A program made the translations under genes and the position numbers. From Pseudomonadota bacterium (GTDB lineage Bacteria > Pseudomonadota > Gammaproteobacteria > Steroidobacterales > Steroidobacteraceae), in contig JANYBG010000036.1 of assembly GCA_025360865.1 (NCBI GenBank), positions 1-57,811 on the forward strand: a DNA stretch of 57,811 bases, read 5' to 3'. Shown here piece by piece: positions 49,759 to 57,811 of the stretch (position 1 is the stretch's first letter; every line of letters starts with the position of its first letter). Under the pieces are notes generated by a model. The model made no database searches. It was not told the DNA's origin and was given only the letters and a program-made list of their open reading frames with translations.

Positions 49759-50517
49759 TCAACGTCCCGTATTTGCTCCGATCGCATCCTTGTTCGGCGT
49801 CGCGCTCGGCGGCGGCGTTGGAGCCTTTTGGTCTACCAAGACGAACATCGCGAAGGTCCATGTCATCGCCGCCGTCCACCCGGCGAGGATGTCCGACGGA
49901 TAGTGAACCCCTAAATAAACCCGTGAGGTTCCGACCAGCGATATGAAAATCCCGCTGACCGCCGACACGGGCCAACGCCAGCGTGTTCTCCAAAACAGAA
50001 TGATCAGAGCCAAACCCAAGGTCGCGGAGGCCATCGCATGGCCGCTTGGAAAACTGTACGTGGACTCCGGCGTGATCGAGAGCCACAGATCCGGGCGCAG
50101 GCGCGCGAAATGATTTTTCGCGACGATATTCAAGGTCGCCGACCCCACGACAGCGAGGCCGAAGAACAAGCCGTCGCGAAACCGTCTGCTCGCGACGAGG
50201 ACAATCAGGATGATCGCGTCGAGCGGCACTACCCCCCAGAGGTAGCCCAGACGGCTCGTTATCACGAAGAAGTGATTCAGTGTCGGCGTTGCCAGCCCAT
50301 GCAGCAAGTTCAGTATCGGACCATCGAACCAGAACGCTTTCTTTTCGTGGAGTTCACCGACCAGACCAGCGAATCCCCACAGCGGCAGTAGCAGACAGAA
50401 GAACCAAAGTATCAATCGCCACACGTGCATGCGCAGAAAGCGCAGGCCGTAGACCACCGCGTGTCCCACGATGCGGACCGCGCCGAATCCCCGAGATGTC
50501 AAAGCCGCTAGGTCCAA
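49759..50517 (-). CDS. PAP2-family phosphatase
   Basis: KNHFARLRP, YSFPSGHAMAS, SRVYLGVHYPSDILAG. Confidence 0.93.
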   Translation of the reverse strand: MDLAALTSRGFGAVRIVGHAVVYGLRFLRMHVWRLILWFFCLLLPLWGFAGLVGELHEKKAFWFDGPILNLLHGLATPTLNHFFVITSRLGYLWGVVPLDAIILIVLVASRRFRDGLFFGLAVVGSATLNIVAKNHFARLRPDLWLSITPESTYSFPSGHAMASATLGLALIILFWRTRWRWPVSAVSGIFISLVGTSRVYLGVHYPSDILAGWTAAMTWTFAMFVLVDQKAPTPPPSATPNKDAIGANTGR

Positions 50518-50862
50518 ATTAGACTCGTCTTAGTGCCGGTCCATCGCGCGCCTCTCGCGACGATTAGTTTGACCATGGTGTCCCGTGTTGGTGTGACGCT
50601 CAACGTGAGGCCACGCACGGCGGCGAAGTTACCTTAAATCAATGTGCTCACGCCAGCGACGGGCAATCGACGATAGGGCCGGAGGAATAGATCGCGATCG
50701 TGGGACTCTGGTGTCGTCGCTGGCCGCAGCCGTCTTCATCAGTAACATGGACCTTGTCGCCAGCTGATGGGTGGCTTCGAGCTTCATCGCCGCGCTACTT
50801 CCGGCACAGCGGATGCCGGCTCGCAATCAGGGCCGGTCATCAGCTACCGCATTATGCGCTCA

Positions 50863-51651
50863 TCAAGAAACTGAAAGGACATCGTCTTCCCAAAGTGATC
50901 GCGCCATATACAACATGTTGTGCCCATCGTCGTTTGACTGGCCGACAGGTGGGTGGATTTTAAGCGCATGCGGCTTGTGTTGGCGTACAAGTTCGGCCGC
51001 GAGGGCGATGCCTGGGGAGGTGGCGTAGTCGTTGGCGGCGTAAACAAGCATCACAGGGACAGCGGTCGAACGAACGGCGGCGAGGAGACGCTCCCGCGGC
51101 TCGGGCGAGCGTTGCCAGGAATTAGCGGCCGCCGCGAACGCGACTGCCGCCCGCAGCATGGACCGCCGCCCGGCGGCGAGCAATGCGAGGTTGCCGCCAA
51201 AACTCTGACCGGCGACGGCCGCCAGCACATCGTCAAGTTGCTCAGTATTCAGCAGTAGGTCTTGCAAGTGCTGCCGAGATTCCTTCCCTCTGGCGGCCTC
51301 CTCGCGCTGTAGGAGATCTTGCAAGAAAGGCGCTTGGTCTGCCGAAAGCCCCTGGCCGCGGCGAAACAGATACAGCAAGGCATAACCATGTTTCGGGAAA
51401 ATCGGCGCTAGGCGTTCGGCCGCTTCCGTTATGGGCATTCCGGCTGTATGCGCGCCATCGGCGCCGCCAGAGCCGTGGTTGAATAGCACGACCGGAAAGG
51501 GACCGGAAGCCGCGGGTTTCCACAGATAGGCTTTGAGGTGAAGGTCGCCGCTGGGGATATCTACGGTCTGCGGAGCGGTTGCAGGGGACGGCTGAGCGAC
51601 GGACACACCAGCCAGCAACAGCGCGAATAGATAGCACAAGGCGGCTCGCAT
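50863..51651 (-). CDS. Secreted dienelactone-hydrolase-like alpha/beta hydrolase
   Basis: Signal peptide; VVLFNHGSGG; AGQSFGGNLALLAAG nucleophile elbow. Confidence 0.85.
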   Translation of the reverse strand: MRAALCYLFALLLAGVSVAQPSPATAPQTVDIPSGDLHLKAYLWKPAASGPFPVVLFNHGSGGADGAHTAGMPITEAAERLAPIFPKHGYALLYLFRRGQGLSADQAPFLQDLLQREEAARGKESRQHLQDLLLNTEQLDDVLAAVAGQSFGGNLALLAAGRRSMLRAAVAFAAAANSWQRSPEPRERLLAAVRSTAVPVMLVYAANDYATSPGIALAAELVRQHKPHALKIHPPVGQSNDDGHNMLYMARSLWEDDVLSVS

Positions 51652-51897
51652 GGTTCCAGAATTCCTAAGAGCTTCGGTCGGCGCACCAGAGATTAGAGGG
51701 TAGCCACTTCATGCCCCGCGATGGCGCAGGGCTATTCGCGTCTTGAAAGACGACTGACATTCGCGCGCTACCTGCACGATCGTTTCGGTGCGCCTCACGC
51801 CACAGTTGTGGTCCCGTACTGTAATCACAGTGCCCGCTGTATGTTTACGGCTGATGTTTCATTGCCCGTCCTGTTTCCGAAGGAGGCGCGGACGCCG

Positions 51898-53205
51898 TCA
51901 CGTCCTTTCGTCCACCCGCTTCTGTCCCAACACCGCTGCGACCGCCATATCGGCGGTGACATTCAACAATGTACTGAAGCGATCCGTGATTGGCGCCACC
52001 GCAAGTGTGACGGCCACCCCTTCAAGCGGCAGCCCCACGGCGGTGAACAATGGGGCGATCACGATGAAACCGCCGCTCGGAATGCCGGGTACTGTCGGGT
52101 TCATCAGCACCACATAAGCGGCGATTAGGATGATCTGCGCTGGACTAAGATGAATACCATAGAGTGTCGCGACAAAAAGCGCGATGATCGGAAATGAAAT
52201 CGCGGAGGCGGGCTTGAATGTCGATACGGCGAGCGCGAGCACAAAGCCGATCACATCTTCGCGCAGCGCCCACTGCTCGCGCGCGCCTTCGATCATCGCC
52301 GGAAGCGACGCGAGTGACGATGACGTGCTCAACGCGGTCAACTGCGCGGGCGATGCGCCACTGAAGAAGCGCGGTAAAGACAAACGGCCGACAACAACGG
52401 CCAGCGCGCAAAGCGCGAGCGTCCCGATAAGCAAGCTGATTGAGACAACACTGATGTAGAAGCTGAGCGCGCCGAACGCGATGCGACCGAGTTTCGCGCC
52501 AACGACGGCAGTGAGAGCGAAAACCCCAAGTGGGGCGAGTTTCAGCACCGCCTGGATCAGGATAAGCATGATGTCGCGCAATGTGTGGCAAAACGCGATA
52601 ACGCGCGCCTGAATGTCAGCGGTAGCGGCCAAAGTCGCAAAGCCGAACATGAGTGCGAACACAACCAGCGGCAGCATCGTGCCGTCTGCCGCTGCTCTGA
52701 TTGGGTTGGTCGGAATGAGGTTCTTGAACCAGCCGGTGACGCTAGCGTCGCCGGCCGGTAAGGGTGTCGCGGCAACTGAGGCGCGGAGGGCGACCGTCGC
52801 CGACGGTTCGAGATGCAAATGGCCGAAGATGAGCGGGCTCACCAAAGCCGAAATGACCGCGAACATCGTCACCATGCCGAGAAACAGCGCGCCCGTGTAA
52901 AGCCCTAAGTTACCCACGGCGCGCCCACTGCGCGCGCCTGCGACGGCCGCGATCAAGAGCGGCACTATGAGCGGAATCACGGTCATGCGGATCGCGTTCA
53001 TCCACATCGTGCCGATCACATCGAGCGCGGTGATGATGCCGGAGGCGACGGGCGAATGCGGCCAGGTGCGCAGTAGCACGCCGAAGGCAAGGCCGAGGAT
53101 GAGGCTGACAATGACGGCTGCTGGAAGCCAATCGCCGGCGGTGCGCGCCTTTGGCGGGTATGGCGCGGTTGGTCTTTGTTTGGTCGTCAACCTAAATGCC
53201 CTCAT
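51898..53205 (-). CDS. Dicarboxylate/amino acid:cation symporter
   Basis: MWMNAIRMTVIPLIVPLLI, STSSSLASLPAMIEGA, NPTVPGIPSGGFIVIAPLF. Confidence 0.92.
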   Translation of the reverse strand: MRAFRLTTKQRPTAPYPPKARTAGDWLPAAVIVSLILGLAFGVLLRTWPHSPVASGIITALDVIGTMWMNAIRMTVIPLIVPLLIAAVAGARSGRAVGNLGLYTGALFLGMVTMFAVISALVSPLIFGHLHLEPSATVALRASVAATPLPAGDASVTGWFKNLIPTNPIRAAADGTMLPLVVFALMFGFATLAATADIQARVIAFCHTLRDIMLILIQAVLKLAPLGVFALTAVVGAKLGRIAFGALSFYISVVSISLLIGTLALCALAVVVGRLSLPRFFSGASPAQLTALSTSSSLASLPAMIEGAREQWALREDVIGFVLALAVSTFKPASAISFPIIALFVATLYGIHLSPAQIILIAAYVVLMNPTVPGIPSGGFIVIAPLFTAVGLPLEGVAVTLAVAPITDRFSTLLNVTADMAVAAVLGQKRVDERT

Positions 53206-53658
53206 GCGAAGCTTATAGGCTGTTCGGGGAAATGCCTACCTCTCGAGGTTGGGCCTCTGAGTGCCGGACGTACAGTGATAGCAGGCGAACCGCGCCGTCG
53301 AACGGCAGTCTCGTACCGGCGATGTCATACCTAACTCACTCTTAAATGTTGCCGGCTGTGATTCCCGAGGCTCGCCTGCGCACCGCTGGATGATTCTCCG
53401 CGAAACCGGCGAAACCCTGGAAGGACAGCGGGACCGCGTGGCGGTTGGTGACCAGGCGGCAACCTCTGAGGATGAAGTTGATCCCGGCGGCCCGCTAGAC
53501 CTGGCCCTCTTCCTCGATGGTGGGCTCGGGCAGGTCCGGCCAGACGGCATCATCGAGGTATTGTCTCGCCCGGGCCGACCACGCCGCGCTGCGGACCATT
53601 CAGGTCCAGGGTATAGACGCTAGCGCTGCCTCAGTCCTCGCAAGGCCATGGCGGGCCA

Positions 53659-54510
53659 TCAGGGATGATGCTCCGCCGCGGTCAGATCGTTGATCAGCTC
53701 GATCAGCTTCGCCTCGCCACCAGCCATGGTGATGTCGGTCGTGTACTTGCCATTCACGATGACGAACGGTACGCCCTGGATCTGGTAGCGCTGCGTGATC
53801 TCCGTCGCGCGTTGCAGATTGGTGCTCACTGAGAACGAGTTGTACGCCTTTGTGAAGTCATCGGTGCTGACGCCATTGCTGGTGGCGAAGCGCTGCTGCA
53901 GCTTCAAGGTCTCGTCGTCATCGGCGCCGACGAGCATCTCACGCCGGGCGGCGATCGTTTCGAAGGCCTTGGCGACCAAGTCATCGCGGCCCAGCGCTCT
54001 CAGGGTGTAGTACAGGCGCGCATGACTCTTGTGCATCGGCTGCCACATCACCGGCACTCGCACGAACTCGACGTACCCGGGCTTGCTGTTCAGCCAGCCC
54101 TTGAGCAAGGGCTCGAGCGCGTAGCAGTGCGGGCAGGCCAGCCAGAAAACCTCGGTCACTTCGACCTTGCCGGGGGGGACGCTGGTGGGTTGCGCCGGCA
54201 CCAGCATGTTGTAGTTCACCCCGGCCTGCCACTTGCCCGGCGGGAGCGGCGCGACCGCGGGCGCCGTCGCGATCTTTTCCAGCGAGGCATCGCTTGCCGG
54301 GGCGTGCTCCGCATCGGTCGCGCCATCGGCGGACTCCTGCGAGTGAGTCGCCTGCTCGGTCTCGTTCTGGGCGCTGGCTTCGGGCGCGGGCGCAGGGGGC
54401 GGGCTCGCCTGCTCGGCCGCGGGGGCAGGCGCAGGGGCCGCGACCGGTGGCTCCTTGGATGAGCACGCGCACAGCAGGAGCAGGGCCGCCAGGGCGACGG
54501 ATCGGGTCAT
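53659..54510 (-). CDS. dsbA: DsbA-like thiol:disulfide oxidoreductase with long Ala/Pro-rich N-terminal linker
   Basis: FWLACPHCYALEPLLKGWL; IQGVPFVIVNGKY; lipoprotein-like N-terminus LLLLCACSSKEPP. Confidence 0.88.
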   Translation of the reverse strand: MTRSVALAALLLLCACSSKEPPVAAPAPAPAAEQASPPPAPAPEASAQNETEQATHSQESADGATDAEHAPASDASLEKIATAPAVAPLPPGKWQAGVNYNMLVPAQPTSVPPGKVEVTEVFWLACPHCYALEPLLKGWLNSKPGYVEFVRVPVMWQPMHKSHARLYYTLRALGRDDLVAKAFETIAARREMLVGADDDETLKLQQRFATSNGVSTDDFTKAYNSFSVSTNLQRATEITQRYQIQGVPFVIVNGKYTTDITMAGGEAKLIELINDLTAAEHHP

Positions 54511-54524
54511 GTTCGGTCCTCGGA

Positions 54525-55247
54525 TCAGCGCATGCCCTGCACGTAAGAGGCCACATCGCGGATCTGCTCGGGGGTCAGGCGCTTGGCCAGGCTGAACATC
54601 ATCACGCTGTTGGGATCCTGTTTCGCGGCCGCGGTGCCGGTATAGCGCGTGCCGTCGGCGTACGCGTTGAGTTGCTTGACCAAGTACACCGATTGCTGCG
54701 CGCGCAGCGCCGGGTAGCCCGCGGCCAGGTTGCCTCGTCCGGCCGGGCCGTGGCAGGCGACGCAGGCGGGCACGCCGGTAGCGCGGTCACCCCGCAGGTA
54801 TAGCGCCTCACCCGACTTCCAGTACGAGGGGTCCGCCTCCAGTCCCAGCGGGGTCTGCGTCTGGAAATACACGGCGAGGTCGTCGATGTCCTGGTCGGTG
54901 AGCGCGGCGACAAGGGCCTGCATGATGGGGTTCGCGCGCGTGCCGGCCTTGAATAGGCGCAGCTGCGCGGCGGTGTACACTGCGCTCTGCCCCGCTAGGC
55001 GTGGCCATTCGGGGTTGGTGCTGTTGCCACCCTGGCCATGGCACCCGGCGCACAGCGCCGCCTTGGCCTGGCCATCGGCCGCCTTGCCATGGTCAAACGG
55101 AGTTCCCGGCGCCGCCGGCGCGGCAGCCGCGGCGGGAGCCGCCTCCGGGGCCGCCTGCGCGCAGGCCAGCGAGGGTGCGAGGCACGCCGCCAGCGTCACG
55201 ACGGTGACGGATCCAATCCAAACGACTCTCAGGGTCTGCGGCATCAC
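54525..55247 (-). CDS. Diheme cytochrome c4-like protein
   Basis: Two CxxCH motifs (CAGCHGQGG, CVACHGPAG), signal peptide. Confidence 0.93.
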   Translation of the reverse strand: MMPQTLRVVWIGSVTVVTLAACLAPSLACAQAAPEAAPAAAAAPAAPGTPFDHGKAADGQAKAALCAGCHGQGGNSTNPEWPRLAGQSAVYTAAQLRLFKAGTRANPIMQALVAALTDQDIDDLAVYFQTQTPLGLEADPSYWKSGEALYLRGDRATGVPACVACHGPAGRGNLAAGYPALRAQQSVYLVKQLNAYADGTRYTGTAAAKQDPNSVMMFSLAKRLTPEQIRDVASYVQGMR

Positions 55248-55329
55248 TTGGTATTCCGGCTATGGCTCGCTGCGGGGGCGCCGAATTGTACACTACGGCC
55301 ATGGCACCGCTTTCCGTCCGTTCACCACG

Positions 55330-55905
55330 ATGAGCCGTTTCAACCACGTGCAGTTCGTGATCAGCGCCGCGGCACCAGCGCAGTTTCCGGCCGACCTCGG
55401 GACCGAGGTTGCCTTCGTGGGCCGCTCCAACGCCGGCAAGTCGAGCGCCATCAACGCCATCGTTCAGCGCCAAGGCCTGGCCCGTACCAGCAAGACCCCC
55501 GGGCGCACGCAGCTGCTCAACTTTTTCGAGCTGGGCCCACAGCGGCGGCTGGTCGACCTGCCGGGTTACGGTTACGCGAACGTGCCAGAGAAACACCGCA
55601 GCACGTGGCCGCCCCTGATCAATGCCCTGCGTGAGCGCGCCTCGCTCAAGGGACTCTTCGTGATCGTGGATGCGCGCCGGGGCGTGAAGGACGGCGACGA
55701 GGGCCTGCTGGAATGGGCGCAGCCCACCCATCGGGTGCACGTGCTTCTTTCAAAGGCCGACAAGCTCACCCGGAACGAGGCTGCCGCGGCGCTGCGCAGC
55801 GCCTCGGAGGCACTCGCTGGACGCGCGAGCGTGCAGCTGTTCTCCGCGCTCAGGGGCAACGGCGTCGAGGAAGCCCAGGACACGCTCCGCGCCTGGCTTG
55901 CGTGA
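55330..55905 (+). CDS. engB: Ribosome biogenesis GTPase EngB/YihA
   Basis: VAFVGRSNAGKSSAINAI, RTSKTPGRTQLLNFF, VDLPGYGYA; start at 55330. Confidence 0.95.
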   Translation: MSRFNHVQFVISAAAPAQFPADLGTEVAFVGRSNAGKSSAINAIVQRQGLARTSKTPGRTQLLNFFELGPQRRLVDLPGYGYANVPEKHRSTWPPLINALRERASLKGLFVIVDARRGVKDGDEGLLEWAQPTHRVHVLLSKADKLTRNEAAAALRSASEALAGRASVQLFSALRGNGVEEAQDTLRAWLA

Positions 55906-55915
55906 GTCCCTCCCC

Positions 55916-56030
55916 AATAAAAATGCCCCGGCGGTTTCGCTAGAAGCCGCCGGGGCCGACTAACCCGGTACAGTCTTGATGAACCGGGTTGACCCGCTCA
56001 GGGAGGGAAGCGGGGAGTGCTAGGCACTCG
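55916..56030 (-). ncRNA. Candidate structured small RNA with four tandem hairpins and a terminator, between polA and engB
   Basis: Minus-strand hairpins GAGTGC/GCACTC, CCCGCT/AGCGGG, AACCCGGT/ACCGGGTT and terminator GCCCCGGCGG/CCGCCGGGGC followed by ATTTTTATT. Confidence 0.55.
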
Positions 56031-56395
56031 TATGGTTTGATGGCGACACGGCCGCCGAGTTCCAATCCTCGTGCAAAAATCTCTTTTCAAATCATAAGTT
56101 TGTGGTACGAACTGTATCATTTTGGCAACACAGTCGTGACTGAAGAAGCTTCATAGATGCGGACAGGGAAAATCCCTTTCCCATCAATGTTCGACATGGT
56201 GACGCGGCTGTTCCCGAACGCGAGGCTCCGTTGGCAAACCGCACCAATGCCAGTCGGTGGCCCACGTGGGCCGTGTCTTCTGGTGCGCGGTATGGCCCGC
56301 CGCCGCGCTTCTCGATCCGTGGGGCAGGGGAATTCAACGGCGAATCGATGGCGCCGCCCGCGATTCCCGCCGCCGTCGAGCGACCAGCACCGTCA

Positions 56396-57811
56396 CTAGT
56401 GGGCCTCGTCCCAGTTGCCGCCCGAGCCGACATCCACGCGCAGCGGTACGCTTAAGGATGCGGCCTGCACCATGCACTCGCGCACGGCGGCCGTAAGCTC
56501 GGTTACCCGGTCGGCAGGCACCTCGAACACGAGCTCGTCATGCACCTGCATGATCAGCCGGGCGGGCGTCCGGGTGCGCGTGAGCCAGGCGTCGATGGCG
56601 ATCATCGCCCGCTTGATGATGTCCGCCGCGGTGCCCTGCATCGGGGCGTTGATCGCGCTGCGCTCGGCGTACTGGCGCATCTGCGCGTTTCCCGAGCGGA
56701 TATCCGGCAGGTACAGCCGCCGCCCGAACACGGTCTCCACGTAGCCGGTCTCGCGCGCCTGTGCGCGCGTGTTATCCATGAAGGCCTTCACTCCCGGGTA
56801 GCGCTGGAAGTAGCGCTCCACGTAATGCGCGGCGGCGCCGCGCTCGATGCCGAGGTTGCGCGCGAGCCCGAACGCGCTCATGCCATAGATGAGCCCGAAG
56901 TTGATCATCTTCGCCGTGCGGCGCTGGTCGGCGTTGACCGCGGCCAGTTCAACGCCGAAGACCTCCGCCGCGGTCGCCTGGTGCACGTCACGGTCCTCGG
57001 CGAAGGCTGCGCGCAGGCTGTCATCATCCGACAGGTGCGCCATGATGCGCAGCTCGATCTGCGAATAGTCCGCCGCGAGCAGCACCTGCCCCGGCGGGGC
57101 GATGAAGCTCTGGCGTATGCGCCGTCCCTCGGTTCGTCGCACCGGTATGTTCTGCAGGTTCGGTTCCACGGAGGACAGGCGCCCGGTGGCGGCGACCGCT
57201 TGGGCGTAGGAGGTGTGGATGCGCCCGGTGCGTTCGTTCACCAGCTCCGGGAGCTTGTCGGTGTAGGTGGACTTGAGCTTGGCGAGCGCGCGGTGCTCGA
57301 GCACGATCTTCGGCAGCGCGTAGTTCTGCGCGAGCTCCTCGAGCACGTCTTCGGCGGTGGAGGGCTGGCCGGTGGGCGTGCGCCGCTTCACCGGCAGCTG
57401 CAGACGCTCGAACAGGATCTGCTGCAGCTGGCGCGGGGACTCGATGTTGAATTCATGCCCGGCTTCCTTGTGGGCCTGCAGCAGCAACTCCTGCAGCTGG
57501 CGCGCGAACTCGCGGCTCTGCGCGCGCAGCAGCTCGCGGTCCACCAGCACCCCATGGCGTTCCATGCTGACCAGCACTGGCACCAGTGGCTGTTCGCACT
57601 CCTGGTACAGGCGCGCCAGGCTCGGCACGCCCTGCAGCTGCGCCCACAGCGCCTGGTGCAGGCGCAGGGTGACGTCGGCATGCTCGGCGGCGTATTCACT
57701 GGCGCGCTCGATGGATACCTGGTCGAAGCAGATCCGCTTGGCGCCCTTCCCGGCGACCTCGGCGTAAAAGCCGCGGTTGGTGTTGATCTGCTCGACCACC
57801 GACTCGACCGT
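56396..57811 (-). CDS. polA: DNA polymerase I (5' part outside window)
   Basis: LLAADYSQIELRIMAHLSDD, RRTAKMINFGLIYGMSAFGLA, QGTAADIIKRAMI, QVHDELVFEVP; ORF runs to the window edge. Confidence 0.96.
   Translation of the reverse strand, partial: TVESVVEQINTNRGFYAEVAGKGAKRICFDQVSIERASEYAAEHADVTLRLHQALWAQLQGVPSLARLYQECEQPLVPVLVSMERHGVLVDRELLRAQSREFARQLQELLLQAHKEAGHEFNIESPRQLQQILFERLQLPVKRRTPTGQPSTAEDVLEELAQNYALPKIVLEHRALAKLKSTYTDKLPELVNERTGRIHTSYAQAVAATGRLSSVEPNLQNIPVRRTEGRRIRQSFIAPPGQVLLAADYSQIELRIMAHLSDDDSLRAAFAEDRDVHQATAAEVFGVELAAVNADQRRTAKMINFGLIYGMSAFGLARNLGIERGAAAHYVERYFQRYPGVKAFMDNTRAQARETGYVETVFGRRLYLPDIRSGNAQMRQYAERSAINAPMQGTAADIIKRAMIAIDAWLTRTRTPARLIMQVHDELVFEVPADRVTELTAAVRECMVQAASLSVPLRVDVGSGGNWDEAH

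Overview
A 57.8 kb, GC-rich, gammaproteobacterial-type chromosomal segment, gene-dense and mostly core metabolism. Recognisable blocks: ahpD-like / PQQ-propeller / TetR / btuF-like / yajQ; a complete seven-cistron, unfused, translationally coupled trp operon (trpEGDCFBA); TonB receptor; MATE, ubiB-ubiJ-ubiE, DUF971; a NAD(P)/Fe-S oxidoreductase with 2-oxoacid:acceptor oxidoreductase alpha and beta subunits; a cupredoxin / beta-barrel / EAL locus; an RRM protein and bTHX-like small protein; fabH-like, ppa, flavin reductase; dapF-DUF484-xerC-hslV-hslU; a Tat-type FMN hydroxy-acid oxidase; a LytS/LytTR pair; ubiK; cytochrome c; tRNA-Arg(CCG); an accessory-looking stretch (about 47.0-53.65 kb); dsbA-like, cytochrome c4-like, engB and the 3' part of polA. 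The most notable signals lie outside the supplied ORF track: (1) a full transcription attenuator upstream of trpE, with a 17-aa leader peptide carrying three consecutive Trp codons, mutually exclusive 1:2 / 2:3 / 3:4 hairpins, and a promoter placing the predicted start at or near the leader ATG (possibly leaderless); (2) a run of four consecutive hairpins ending in a minus-strand terminator between polA and engB, the locus that holds Spot 42 in enterobacteria, with a C/U-rich anti-Shine-Dalgarno-like loop; (3) several gene relics: frameshifted thioesterase, broken aldo/keto reductase, internally deleted IS481-type transposase, and a tRNA-Met-like half. No CRISPR array, rRNA operon or intact mobile element was seen. 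All calls come from reading the sequence; no searches or folding software were run.
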